A DNA stretch of 64,000 nucleotides from Bufo bufo. Its lineage: Eukaryota > Chordata > Amphibia > Anura > Bufonidae. The stretch covers positions 406,824,565-406,888,564 of the forward strand of contig NC_053392.1 in NCBI RefSeq assembly GCF_905171765.1, given 5' to 3'. Under the pieces are notes generated by a model, which saw only the letters and a program-made list of their open reading frames with translations, did not search any database and was not told where the DNA came from. Made by a program: the position numbers and the translations under genes. This document shows, in pieces, positions 34,482 through 46,758 of this stretch; position 1 is the first letter of the stretch, and the number at the start of each line of letters is the position of its first letter.

Positions 34482-35460
34482 ACTCCAGAATGGTATAATA
34501 AAAACGACAGAATGCCCTGCAAAAAAAGACAGCTCCATAAACACAACTGTAAAAAAGTAATGGGTGCCAGAAAGAAAATAAAAATAAAAACATTTTCAGA
34601 AGTTTTAAAACACAAGGAAAAAAATAAATAAATGTGGTATCATACTGACCTGGAGAATAAAGATAACTGGTCAGTTTTATTGCACAGAATGCCATAAAAA
34701 CAAAACCCATAAAACTGTGGCGGAGCTGCATTTTTTTTCCAATTACAACCCATTTGGAATTTTTTTCAGCTTCCCACCACATTCTATACAATAGTAAATG
34801 GTTCCAAAAAACTACAACTTAGGCTACTTTCACACTTGCGTTCAGAGCGGATCCGTCTGGTGTCTGCACAGACGGATCCGCTCCTATAATGCAAACGTTG
34901 GGATCCGTTCAGAACGGATCCGTCTGCATTATATTTCAGAAAAATTTCTAAGTGTGAAAGTTAGTCAGACGGATCCATCCAGACTTTATATTGAAAGTCA
35001 ATGGGGGACGGATCTGTTTGAAATTGCACCATATTGTGTCAACTTCAAACGGATCCGTCCCTTTGACTTACATTGTAAGTCTGGACGGATCCGTTTGGCT
35101 CCGCACGGCCAGGCGGACACCTGAACGCTGCAAGCTGCGTTCGGATGTCCGCCTGCTGAGCGGAGCGGAGGCCAAGCGGAGCCATCCTGATGCATTCTGA
35201 GCGGATCCGCATCCACTCAGAATGCATTGGGGCTCTACGGATCCGTTCGGGGCCGCTTTTGAGAGCCTTCAAACGGAGCTCACAAGCGGAACCCCGAACG
35301 CTAGTGTGAAAGTAGCCTTATCCTGTAAAAAAAAACATTTGGCTATGTGAACGTAAAAAATTTAAAATTTAAAATTAAAAAATATGGCTCCTGAAAGACA
35401 GGGAGTGAAAAATGAAAGCACAAAAATTGAAAATTGCATGGTCTTGAAGGGATTAAAGTT
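34482..35460. mobile_element. TTAA-type relic with nested Harbinger MITE
   Basis: 34482-34818 and 35321-35455 resemble the AT-rich body and end of E6b (GGTATAATAAAAACG, CCATTTGGAATT, then a CTTGAAGGGATTAAAG end). Confidence 0.4.
34822..35317. mobile_element. PIF/Harbinger-type MITE
   Basis: The inverted ends GGCTACTTTCACACTTGCG / CTAGTGTGAAAGTAGCC are flanked by TTA at 34819-34821 and 35318-35320. The interior is rich in ACGGATCCGT palindromes. No reading frame of note. Confidence 0.8.
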
Positions 35461-35966
35461 GGAAATTAAGGGCTGTAAGGGCTGACACCAGAGATCAAAT
35501 GCATGCATAGAACTGTACAAAAAGCACAATGTGGTGTAAAAGGCCCATCCCTCTGTCAAATACCTTAAACGCTGCAGTTAATATTTGAGAAGCAGACAAG
35601 AGAAGATGTGACTTCTGCTGGGGGGCCCAAACTGAACTTTTGCATCAGGGCCTGTAAGTCCTTAGTTATGTTCCTGTCAAAGGAAATAGAAATAGTTATA
35701 AATGTGTGTTAAAAGAAAAAATGCTCTGTCATGAAGGCCCAAAAAAAAGTCCTAAAGAGGTTAAAGAGATTTACTAAACGTTTAATGTAAAAGAATGTTG
35801 GTGATAATGTGTCTCCAATACTGGAGATGTAGTTAAAGGGCACCTGTCAGCAGATTTGTACCTATGAAACTGGTGGACCTGTTGCATCTGCTCTTGGTAG
35901 CTGAAAGCATCGGTGTTAGTCCCATGTTCATATGTGCCCACATTGTGAGAAAAATGTTTGAATATA

Positions 35967-37248
35967 CAGTTGCAAGAAAAAGTATGTGAACCCTTTGGAA
36001 TGATATGGATTTCTGCACAAATTGGTCATAAAATGTGATCTGATCTTCATCTAAGTCACAACAATAGACAATCACAGTCTGCTTAAACTAATAACACACA
36101 AAGAATTAAATGTTACCATGTTTTTATTGAACACACCATGTAAACATTCAGAGTGCAGGTGTAAAAAGTATGTGAACCCTTGGATTTAATAACTGATTGA
36201 ACCTCCTTTGGCAGCAATAACTTCAACCAAACGTTTCCTGTAGTTGCAGATCAGACGTGCACAACGGTCAGGAGTAATTCTTGACCATTCCTCTTTACAG
36301 AACTGTTTCAGTTCAGCAATATTCTTGGGATGTCTGGTGTGAATCGCTTTCTTGAGGTCATGCCACAGCATCTCAATCGGGTTGAGGTCAGGACTCTAAT
36401 TGGGCCACTCCAGAAGGCGTATTTTCTTCTGTTTAAGCCATTCTGTTGTTGATTTTCTTCTATGCTGTGGGTCGTTGTCCTGTTGCAACACCCATCTTCT
36501 GTCGAGCTTCAGCTGGTGGACAGATGGCCTTAAGTTCTCCTGCAAAATGTCTTGATAAACTTGGGAATTTATTTTTCCTTCGATGATAGCAATCCGTCCA
36601 GGCCCTGACGCAGCAAAGCAGCCCCAAACCATGATGCCCCCACCACCATACATCACAGTTGGGATGAGGTTTTGATGTTGGTGTGCTGTGCCTCTTTTTC
36701 TCCACACATAGTGTTGTGTGTTTCTTCCAAAAACTCAACTTTGGTTTCATCAATATTTTGCCAGTACTGCTGTGGAACATCCAGGTGCTCTTATGCAAAC
36801 TGTAAACGTGCAGCAATGTTTTTTTGGACAGCAGTGGCTTCCTCTGTGGTATCCTCCCATGAAATCCATTCTTGTTTAGTGTTTTACATATCATAGATTC
36901 GCTAACAGGGATGTTAGCATATGCCAAAGACTTTTGTAAGTCTTTAGCTGATACCCTAGCATTCTTCTTCACCTCATTGAGCAGTCTGCGCTGTGCTCTT
37001 GCAGTCATCTTTACAGGACGCCACTCCTAGTCTAGGGGTTCACATACTTTTTCCACCTGCACTGTGAATGTTTACATGGTGTGTTCGATAAAAATATGGT
37101 AACATTTAATACTTTGTGTGTTATTACTTTAAACAGACTGTGATAGTCTATTGTTGTGACTTAGATGAAGATCAGATCACATTTTATGACCAATTTGTGC
37201 AGAAATCCATATCATTCCAAAGGGTTCACATACTTTTTATTGCAACTG
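35967..37248 (-). mobile_element. Tc1/mariner transposon with IR/DR ends
   Basis: The ends CAGTTGCAAGAAAAAGTATG and its near complement are flanked by TA (35965-35966 and 37249-37250). A second inner copy of AAAAAGTATGTGAACCCTT lies at about 36163 and its complement at about 37037. That gives two direct repeats per end, the IR/DR layout of Sleeping Beauty-like Tc1 elements. Total 1,282 bp. Confidence 0.9.
36186..37008 (-). pseudogene. Tc1-type transposase pseudogene
   Basis: Transposases of this type cut and paste the element by a DDE catalytic domain. Read right to left: the N-terminal helix-turn-helix region (frame starting at 37008, with ARVSAKDLQKSLAYANIPVS) lies in one frame. The DDE domain is split. 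A DETKVE-like segment is in a second frame. GGGGIMVWGCFAASGPGRI and the QQDNDPQH aspartate region are in the frame 36396-36707. After an in-frame TAG near 36395 the [11 protein letters not shown] glutamate region continues to 36186. At least two frame changes and one nonsense codon make it non-functional. The full protein would be about 340 residues, so most of it is still represented. Confidence 0.85.
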
Positions 37249-37594
37249 TAAGCAAATGAGCTTCTAGGATCAATGCCCTTATTTTTAGAGTCTTTGCTCT
37301 TTGTGCAACTGACACACTATCTCCACTTTGATTGACAAGGCCAGGCACGTAAAATGTCATCAAGTTGGTCGATATAGAGGAGAGGGATAAGCAGATGCAG
37401 AGAGCAGAGCCTGTAGGTGTAATGGCAACACCTCCATTGCTCCTAGAGGCTCATTTGCATAGATTTAAACATTTTTCTCAGCAAGGCGGGCACATATAAA
37501 CATGGGAACCACACAGATGCCTTCAGCTGTCATGCGCACATGCAACAGGTCAGTTACTTCCATAGGTAGTATTCTGCTGACAGATGACCTTTAA

Positions 37595-39895
37595 CCAGGC
37601 AGGGCCTGAATCAGGGAATGCACTATGGAAAAAAATGAATGATGAAATGAAATAACGATGAAAATGCAAACATTTTTCAATAGTTTTTAAATATTGTTTT
37701 TATACTGTTGACAGTTATTACAATGTTCATGATTTAAAAGAAAAAAAAATCCAGGTATAAATTATTTTATAAATGAATCTGTATGTTTTATGTAAATTTC
37801 TCTTGATTTTGAAGAGAATTTATTCTCCTTGCAATAGTAGTTTAGAGCAAACATGTGTTTCATTATTTTGAGCAAACAAGAGGCTAGCACCTTGGGAAGG
37901 AAACCATTTTAATATGTGTGAATACACAAAGAAGAAACAAATAAATTGTGTTTGACAGGGCGACCTTTACCTCTGGCTATACTGTGGAACAATGTACAAC
38001 TCACATGCAGTTAATGTACAACATAATAATCCAAGCTTCCCTATAAAATTAAAAAGCAAAAACTGTTGACTTCTTCTTTAATATGTTATTAAGGAAGCCC
38101 TGCTGTAGTTGGCATGTGATGAATTTCTACCTGGCTATGTGCATTGTTCAATAAACAACACACAGGCACATAAAATGTTTGCAACCAATTACAGCTTCAT
38201 TTCCAGAAGCGTTATTCTTCATACTTCATTTGTAATTAAAATGTTATGGCGTTAGATATACTTGAAATAAAACTGTACTAAGACATAAAATATAACCATG
38301 ATTTCATAAGTAATAGGAACTCATAATATAATTTATGTTTCACACACAGGTAAATATTGTAACAGTAATGCAAAATTCAATGTAAAGGTGTGGTGTGCTG
38401 ATAAGCCATTCTGAAGTTAAAGCCGGTCAGTAACACTATTTTTTGTTTTTGTTTATTAATATTGAATTGTTTCTGATATGCAAAGACAACAGCTCTAAAA
38501 TTATCATTTTATCACTGAATAAAGAAAAAAGCAAATAAATTTTAATACAATTTCATACAATTGTGTCTTTCAAATCCTTATGAGTCATTGTTGATTTATT
38601 TGTCAAGTTCTCTTTTATTATATTGCCTGAATCATAATTTGAACATTGACATTTTGACATTTCTTTAAATGGTCAAAACTGTGTTGTAAGTCTGGTGGAT
38701 CCTTAGCATTAGGGAGGCTAAAATTATTATGTGGGTAAACTGCTGGACACCAAGGGCTGAAGGTAAGAGTATACTTTAACCCTTTCCCTTCCAAAGGCGT
38801 ATCTCATATATCCTTGCTACAGATTGCTTTATCTCATGTTGTGTTAAAGCTAGAGATGTAAGCTGTCGTCAAGTTTAAAACAAGACCAGGATCATGTCAC
38901 TAGCCACAATAGATTGGCAATTAGAGTCCTTAGAAACTAGTCTCTGTGAAAACCTCATATACCTGCAGCTCTCATACCCAAACCCAATTGCTGCATCGAG
39001 ATCTCTAGCTGATCTCTTCCCCTTCAATTGGCTGTGATGTCAGCCAGTGTAGAGGAAGAAAGGGTGGGCCAGTGGGGGATGTGCTAATGAACTGCACAGA
39101 GGAGAGACAAACTCCTTATGAAACTGTACATGTCTCCAATTGGAGGATAACATGGACTTCTGTGCATGTTATCAACCCCCATCACCCATCAATCAATACC
39201 TGCTGTCTGATTGTCATATGTATGTTGTGTGTATGTGTCCATATATATATACACACACACACCCACACACACAAGACATGAGCAAATTTCTTGAAATTAG
39301 TTTCCAGTCCGAATAGACCAAATCGGTCCAAAAATTTGATTTGGGTCCGAATCAAGAGTGCTCCAATTGGCCTAAAAATTGGTAATATGTTGCTCTGAGG
39401 TCTCCTTTGACTCATTTTTTGTAACTTGTCATTTTTGTTATTTTATTTAAATTCTTTTTACTCTTTTCTCTTTCCCATATATAGCTATGGATAAAAGCAT
39501 GGCTTTTGGTGTTAACAAAGAACCTGTTTAAAAACATGAATAAAAAAACATTCTAAAAAGATGCTTGGCCATGTTTATACACAAAAAACACCCACATGGT
39601 AGTGTCAGACACAAACACACACACGGTAGTGTCAGAAAAACAGAGGCTTGTTTTGAACAAGCAAGAAAAAAATCTCCCTTTTTTGTGCAACCAGCAGCAG
39701 TACAATATGCATGTGGATAGGGTGAGCTGTGTAGGGGTAATAGTAGCAGCAGTAATAGCGGCAGCAGTGGAAGCACAGTATGGAACAGACGAGGCAGCTG
39801 TGCAGTACAGAACAATATGGTAGGCAGGCAGGCAGCAGTGGAATGTTAAGGCCGGTGATAACCACCATCAGTGATGGCAGATCCATACACCAGTC
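37595..39895. other. Gene-free AT-rich interval with a short microsatellite
   Basis: No credible coding frame, transposon terminus or RNA gene seen. A short AT/AC microsatellite lies at about 39238-39273, and a CAGCAG-rich patch at about 39740-39835. This is the least repetitive part of the window and so the most likely place for host regulatory DNA, but nothing specific is visible. Confidence 0.4.
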
Positions 39896-40138
39896 TCAGT
39901 TGAAGGTGCGTGAAAATCCCAATGGATCTATGCCTCGTTCATTTTCAGCAATGTAGTTTTGTACACTTGCAGAGGACAAGTTTGTCAGTTTGGGTGTGAT
40001 GATGTCACCTGCCATATTGAAAGCCCTCTCTGAGATGACACTGGAGGCTGGACAAGACAGCATAGATAGAGGAAACAGTGCCAGTTCTGGCCACTGTTTT
40101 ATTACAACTGCCCAGAAGTCCATGGGGTCAGGGAACAT
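39896..40138 (-). pseudogene. hAT transposase C-terminal (dimerisation) fragment
   Basis: An 81-codon frame reads DFWAVVIKQWPELALFPLS and LSCPASSVISERAFNMAG. This is the pattern W...FP-L...L-CPASS--SER-FS-AG of the hAT C-terminal dimerisation domain in ZBED-like transposases. The upstream catalytic part is not recognisable on the minus strand beyond about 40140. It is a relic; it could derive from the same broad family as the pseudogene at 56290-57000, but that cannot be tested here. Confidence 0.75.
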
Positions 40139-40769
40139 ATTATGTCCCAGAGAAAGGCCACAGTCCAGGTAAGACTGATCCTAGTTGTTCAGGTGGTAAA
40201 TCTCTGTTTAATGATTTGCGTCAGCCTGTCACAACACCTGAAAAAACTGCCCCCTTATGTTAATGAGACTGAACTGGCTGCTGTGGCTTTTACTACTTGT
40301 GGTAGGAGAGAAGGTGGGAGGTTGGTGACTCAGCAAGTGTCAGAGAGGTACCTCCTGATCAGACATGGTAGCTTTCCAAAAGCTGCAGCAAGCTGTGTGC
40401 ACTGTGATATAGCAATTTGGCCTCCCTTTTGACAACAGGAAACATTGCCACTTTACTTTGATAGTGAGCATGGCTATCTAGTAATCATCAGCTTGCTTGA
40501 TACTAACTATATCCCTGTCAGTATGTAAGCAAGCTAGCATACAGTTGCCATGCTTGCAAGCTTTCCCAAGGACCCAGTTCTTTCCAGCTTTGCCCTCACT
40601 GTGATGAATAGCTGCTATAGCCAGTGTCGTTGTTTTCACCATATGCCTTGTGCTCCTACACCACCTACTACTCCTCCAGTTCTAACTTCTCCTTATCATT
40701 CTCCACCTCCACTTTTCCCCCATGGAACTTTGTGTCAGATTTATCATGAAGTTTTTGGGAGTGACGTTA

Positions 40770-40975
40770 CCGGGAACACTGCTAGGCAGAAGCCTTGGCC
40801 TAGCAGTGTTAAAAATATAAACAAACAGCCCTTGCACTGCGCGATACAGCACAGGGAAAGTGAGAGCATTGGAGTAGGAAATGCTCCGATGCTCATGTCA
40901 GAGGGGCTAAGTGGGGGAAGAAGGAAATATGCCCAGGTCCAGCTCCGAACCCGGACAACCCCTTTAATATACTTT
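40770..40975. mobile_element. Partial TTAA MITE
   Basis: The sequence ends CCGGACAACCCCTTTAA near 40975, an end type related to TTAA elements. A hairpin CACTGCTAGGC/GCCTAGCAGTG lies at about 40777-40811. The left end is not identified. Confidence 0.4.
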
Positions 40976-41336
40976 AGCAGGTAATCCGCTGTGTGGCTAC
41001 TCTTGTCAAGGCTCTTCTGCTCTAACACTGCATGTCAACGCTTCAGTTCCCACATATGGTAGGAGGCAGAGTTTGTGGAAGCAGTGATCTGCCCTGTTTC
41101 GGTTGGGAATGGGAGACATCCATTGAGGAGTATGTGGATAAGCATCTGGTATGGGAAGCAGAATATCACAAATGTGGACAGGTATCAATAGAAACTGACC
41201 TTGTTGCTGTGGTGATGCTTTGTCGCTGCTGTGAAAAATAATGAGCCAGTGGGACATGAAAGACATTTATGATCCCTGCCCGTTACAGTATGGCGGCACA
41301 CCTTTTCGCACCCTGACAATTGCAAGCAATAGGAAA

Positions 41337-42055
41337 ATACAAATGTGATAGCACTCTTTATCCAGCATTCTGCCCTGCCTCCATGCTGGATGAGGCATTG
41401 GTGTACATTTTGGCCAAAGCGTAATAAGCCACTCACCATGTCAAGGTCGCCTCTATTGAGTGGTCCCTAACACTAGTTCCTACCTGTTTATGGGCCATGA
41501 CAGCCACACAAAGTCTAGGGAATGCAGGTCAGCATGCACACCAAGCACACTCTGCTTTTAACCCCGTCCGGTGCCATTACAGCTTTCATCGGATCCAGGG
41601 ATGCAAGTACCAACATGCACGCTGAGCCCACCATATACTTCTCCTGGAGCCAAATGGCTACTGGTAGGTTCTATATAAGCAGACTCAGTTTTATACTGAC
41701 TTTAAAACCAGCCTCCAGGACAGATTGACTGGTCAGGTGTGCATGACTCCAAGGAGATCGCCACGCCTCCAATATATACTACAAAGAAAAAATGTGGGGG
41801 ATTGAGTCAGCACAACCTGTATGTAGGTGCACATCACTATGGCGAAATACATATACAAACGGAAAATACAAATGTGATAGCACTCTGCATCCAGCATTCT
41901 GCCCTGCCTCCATGCTGGATGAGGCATTGGTGAGTGGCTTATTATGCTTTGGCCAAAATGTACACCAATGCCTCATCCAGCATGGAGGCAGGGCAGAATG
42001 CTGGATGCAGAGTGCTATTACACTTGTATTTTCCGTTTGTATATGTATTTCGCCT
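41337..42055. repeat. Foldback repeat with three copies of a ~105-200 bp unit
   Basis: 41840-41935 and 41950-42053 are inverted copies (ATCCAGCATTCTGCCCTGCC type) around a short spacer near 41944. A third copy in direct orientation, with an extended arm, lies at 41337-41440. The overlapping plus and minus frames 41779-42091 are the two arms and are not genes. Confidence 0.75.
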
Positions 42056-43130
42056 AAGCTGCCCATGTTCTTGCTGCTGAAGGTGGATTAGGGCCCAATT
42101 ACACATTTTGCTATGGGGCCCCATGAGTGTTGGTATGCCCCTGAATGTAGTCTAAATACATCCCTAAATTATCGCCGTGACACACGAAGATTACTGGCTT
42201 GTGTCTGTAATTGCTGGCTCACATACACATCCAACAAATGTCCTCACACATTACAGACTAAGCTCAGAATGGACTTCTAAGCTAGCCAAGAGATTCAAGG
42301 ACCAGCTAAAATACTGCCTCCTGTTTGCCTCACAGGCTGTCTGTCAGCCTCTGAGCCAATTAGGGAAAGCACCCTCCCTCCCAGGGTCATGTGATTCTCC
42401 ATCTTCATCCTCTCTACCCTTGTTTCCTCCAATTTTCACAGCAAAATGGCACAGTTTTTCAAGAAATTTTCTTAGTTGCAAATTAATTTGTCACGAAGCA
42501 TGTTAAATCATTTATATCCCGGCCTGCAGGGAGAGTCTATCTTGGTGTACATCACTGTGCATTGCAGCAACATGCATAACTAGTTTTTCTGACAGGCAGG
42601 TCTCATAAAGTATATGGACGTGCGCATCATCATGCAGCCCACTTACAGTCCTTGCTAACCCCTAGCTAAACCAAAAGAAAAGCATATAGCAGTCTTTAGT
42701 AAAACAAAACAAAAAAAAACACTGTGCACCCCTACAAAACCTGTGTCCCAATGACTCTTTATTGGAACAAAAGAAGGACATGGAGGCAGTGCCAATAAAG
42801 TAGTGGAGAATAAAAAGGTCCTTTTAAGCCATGTTGTGGCAGTGCAAACGCATGCTTTTGACTCAATTCTGTTAGCTGTAGAATGACTGTGTGTCACTAT
42901 TAGACTCAGTTCACACTTCACTTATTTGGTCAATTACGGGTAAAAAACACAGAACAGGTGCAAATCTAAGATAGCTCCTGATTTTTACTTAACATACAGT
43001 AACTTTTGGAATTAACTGAACTCAGCCTTACAGGTAGGTGTGTACATAGAAATCATGGGACCCCATAAAAAAACTCAGAATGGACCCCCCGAAAAAAGTA
43101 CAGGCAGATGTTACATAGTAACATAGTTTA
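42056..43130. other. No gene seen
   Basis: Only short frames without domains, and no transposon termini identified. Confidence 0.3.
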
Positions 43131-43414
43131 TAAGTAGAGATGAGCGAATCGAAGCTGATGAAGTGGAATTCGATCCGAATTTCAGGAAAAAATAAATTCG
43201 CACCTAAGCCAAATTTTCTCACGCTTCGTGGTAACGAATCGCATTTTTCCTAAAATGGCTGCTGCACGTGTGAGGACATGGAGAAAGGAAGTCTGGGAAG
43301 GCGAGATCACCCATAATGCCATGCATGCAGCCAATCAGCAGCCAGCCCTGTGATGTCACAGCCCTATAAATAGCGGCAGCCATCGTAGATTCTGCCATTT
43401 ACCAGAGTACTTAA

Positions 43415-43698
43415 GGCACCATTCACACGTCCGCAAGTGGGGTCCGCATCTGTTCCGCAATTGTGCGAAATGGGTGCGGACCCATTCATTCTCTATGGGG
43501 ACGGAATGGATGCGGAGAGCACACTATGTGCTCTCCGCATTTCCGAAGCGCGGCCCTGATCTTCCAGTCCGCAGCTCCGCAAGAAAATAGAGCATGTCCT
43601 ATTCTTGTCCGCAATTGCGGACAAGAATAGGCAATTGTATGGGGGTGCCGGACGGGTGTATTGCGGAACCAATACACTTCGGACGTGTGAATGGACCC
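43415..43698. mobile_element. PIF/Harbinger-type MITE
   Basis: The inverted ends GGCACCATTCACACGTCCG / CGGACGTGTGAATGGACCC are flanked by TAA at 43412-43414 and 43699-43701. Interior GC-rich palindromes include TTGTCCGCAATTGCGGACAA. Confidence 0.75.
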
Positions 43699-43715
43699 TA
43701 ATGCAGGGAGAGAAG

Positions 43716-44019
43716 CAGGGGTGTAACTAAAGGCTCATGGGCCCTGGTGCAAGAGTTCAGCTTGGGCCCCCTACTTTGTGGCAAGGGACAGGGAAACACA
43801 TAGCCTTCGTGCCACCTGAGGCAAAAATTGAAACAGCACCCACCCTCAATCCAAATTCTTGACCTAACCCCTTCCCTTCAGCCAGAGGTGTAACTTGACC
43901 AGCATGTACTTTCTATAATACCAGTGTGCTCTTATATGGCACAAGGAACTTTGGGCCCCCTTAGGCTCCTGGGCCCGGTAGCGACTGCTACCTCTGCACC
44001 CCCTATAGCTACACCCCTG
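43716..44019. mobile_element. hAT-type MITE with 8-bp target duplication
   Basis: The ends CAGGGGTGTAACT and AGCTACACCCCTG are flanked by GAGAGAAG at 43708-43715 and 44020-44027. Confidence 0.85.
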
Positions 44020-45252
44020 GAGAGAAGTCTGCAGGCGCTAGGGACAGTGATAGAAAAAATGGCTAAAAAAAAAACTATTTACAAGTGCAGGGAAAGATTA
44101 TTCAAGGTGTAGGGAAAGGATAGGGAGGAATCATTCCACAGCATTTCTGTTGAAGAGGGTTCAGTCGGGGGGGTGACAGCCTGGGAAATAGGAACATTCC
44201 TATTACACCTTGCAGCACTGACTAGGGATCCAAATTGCCATTATACAGCTCTGTAATTCCATCAAACCATTCTTATTAGGGTGCAAGTGCTGTTTGATAC
44301 AGGAGTTATTACAAGGAAATATTTCTATGTTTTATTTTCCCTTGTGTGATGCAGTTATATGTTCTAAAGCATTTTTTGGCTTGCATAAGTAGGAAAAAAG
44401 GGCTTATAAGCCGTTGTGTGGTGAAGTGCGAAAATGATAGCCCTTTTTGTCGTGTATTAGTGGCAATATAAAAATATATTCGCCGTCCAGCGTTGCACTT
44501 ATCTGTTGAAAAGCATTTTGTGTAGTATAAAAATAGAAAAAACTTAGGGTCTAATTGCCGTTCAGCGGTGCAGTGATATACTCTAAAGCCCAGTTTGCTG
44601 TGTATAAGTGGCGAAATAAAAATAAATTCTCCCTCCAGGGTTGCACTTATCTTTTGAAACGCCTGTTGTGTTTTGTAAAAGTTTAACCCCTTCAGGACCC
44701 TGCCATTTTTCACCTTAAGGACCAAGCTATTTTTTTGCAAATCTGACGCTTTTACTTATCCATTTCTGATACTGTTTTCTCGTCACATATTGCACTTCAT
44801 GACAGTGGTAAAATTGAGTCCAAAATTTAAATGTAAATTTATAAAAAAAATTGCAAATTTAAATTTCCCTACTTCTATAATAGATAGTAATACCTACAAA
44901 AATGTTATTACTTTACATTTCCCATATGTCTACTACATGTTTAGATCATTTTGTGAATGCCATTTTATTTTTTGGGGACGTTAGAAGGCTTAGAAGTTTA
45001 GAAGGAATCTTGAAATTTTTTAAAGAAATTCCAAAACCCACTTTTTAAGGACCAGTTCAGGTCTGAAGTCACTTTGTGAGGCTTACATAATAGAAACCAC
45101 CCAAAAATGACCCCATTTTAGAAACTACACCCCTCTAGGTATTCAAAACTGATTTTACTAACTTAGTTAACCCTTTAGGGGTTCCACAAGAATTAATGGA
45201 AAATGGAGATGAAATTTCAGAATTTCACTTTTTTGGCAGATTTTCCATTTTA

Positions 45253-46758
45253 TATTACACATTTATTGAAATTATTAAACTTTTATAAAATTTTGTGAAT
45301 AATAGTAGTCTAAAATATGTGACCTAAAAATTAGTAATCACTTAGCATACAACATATAAAAATATACTCTATTGGCATAAACAATGACCATAAATGACAA
45401 ACTTCAAAGAGAGTAAAATATTCAGTATTGAAAAAAATCTAATGTCAAAAAGAATCGAATACAATATCAAGATAGAATTATTCAAATAAAATTCTTCGGG
45501 TAAAATTTGAATAAGATTTAAGCATACATTTGTCATCCAAGATATATGTGATCTATATGTCCTTATTGAGATTGCTGGTAGGTCAGTTTCAAAGTTCCAT
45601 ACAAAAAAGTGCGTAGTTGCAATGATTTTAATAATCTAAAAAATATATAGTCATTCAAGGCTAATAGCTTTGATTTTTACACTGAAATATCCGTTATTTT
45701 CAATTGGAATAATCTGGCTGTATAGTTGTGATCGGTAAGTGTCTTTCGAATTAACAATGCAATTTTTCTTATATATGACTAAATAGTCGATTGTTTGTAT
45801 TTGTATAAGATTTGATAGTGCTTACTGCAGGGGCATCCCTCCTGCAGTACAGCTACTCACCCAAACCAGGACCTTTTGCCCTTTCTTTCATGCAGTGCTA
45901 TTATGGCGCTCAGATGTTGGCGTCCCACGTGGTGGTATGTAGACACGTGTTTCCTCTATGGGATAGATGCTGGAGAAAAGACGAAGTTATGTTGTTTGTC
46001 TTTTGTAGTTCCGATTTTTTCGGGTGTGCACTTCTTGATCCTGCAGGATATATATCTCTATGATGGTTTGGTTCCTTTAGCCCGCCAGACGCGTTTCGAG
46101 GTGACCTCACCTCTTCATCAGTGGCTTGAATGGGAACTAAACTGTTTTCTCTTTATATATAGTCGATGGTTACATCAAAGACCTGGATTTTCGGGATGTT
46201 GGAAACTCTGGTAAGAATTTTTGCATGTCTTTTTTCATATATGGGAAGTATATTCTCAAGTGTACAATATGTAGCTTGGATGGCAATCCACTTTATATTC
46301 AATGAGTGTTTCAGAGGAGAAAGAGTGAGAAGGACCAGAAAACACTTATGCGTTTTTGTTGCGTTTTTTCTCAAAATTGCGTTTTTTGCTTTATTCTCTT
46401 CTTAAGTATGCTATAGGTCTATTCCATGCGTTTCTCTAATATGCATACATATGGATTACATATCAACATAGTTCATATACATATAATATCAAACCTCTAT
46501 TTTAATATGTACTTAAATGGTCATTTTTCAAGTACAGCAATGTGATTATGTTTTAGATATAATAATATGTGGGTAAAACTATAATATTAAATGTATGTAA
46601 AACTATAATACTAAATGAAAATAAAATACTTATTTTAAAAACAACGATTTATTAGATTAATATATAATTGTCCAAATCAAGAGATTAGGTGATTTACTTA
46701 CAGCAGGGCACCATTACCAGAGTGACAAGTGGGGTGAGCCACTATATTCCACAAAATT
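45253..46758 (-). mobile_element. 1.5-kb retroposon-like insertion with 16-bp target duplication
   Basis: CAGATTTTCCATTTTA at 45237-45252 recurs at 46759-46774, so removing 45253-46774 restores the E7 sequence. On the minus strand it carries TATAAA (46157-46152), then the AAGCCACTGATGA motif, and an AATAAA close to its far end (near 45264). The AT-rich remainder has no recognisable domain. It shares its layout with 23551-27229, but the body sequence is largely different. Confidence 0.7.
46085..46157 (-). promoter_or_regulatory. TATA box followed by hammerhead-like motif, copy 3
   Basis: On the minus strand: TATAAA, 24 bp, AAGCCA, CTGATGA, A, GAGGTGA...CACCTC stem, GAAA, CGCGTCTGG. The flanks are identical to copy 2 while the stem is different yet still pairs. 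Confidence 0.5.

Larger units (their letters stand above)
35837..37590. mobile_element. TTAA MITE that hosts the Tc1 element
   Basis: TTAA at 35833-35836 is followed by AGGGCACCTGTCAGCAG; CTGCTGACAGATGACCT precedes TTAA at 37591-37594. The sequences flanking the Tc1 insertion continue this element on both sides. Its own length would be about 470 bp. Confidence 0.7.
43131..44682. mobile_element. hAT-like relic with nested MITEs and degenerate subterminal repeats
   Basis: It begins with GAGATGAGCGAATCGAA, which resembles the end of the hAT MITE at 34080. It is interrupted by MITEs at 43415 and 43716. 44340-44680 carries about four degenerate ~75-bp repeats (TTCTAAAGCATTTT / TTGAAAAGCATTTT / TCTAAAGCCCAGTT / TTTTGAAACGCCTG). 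The right terminus is not seen before the TTAA element at 44687. Confidence 0.4.

Noticed and set aside
41779..42091. Two ~95-codon frames sharing peptide sequence on opposite strands
   Set aside because: Arms of an inverted repeat.
42177..42506. 109-codon plus-strand frame
   Set aside because: No domain or neighbours to support it, and its composition is ordinary for random open sequence.
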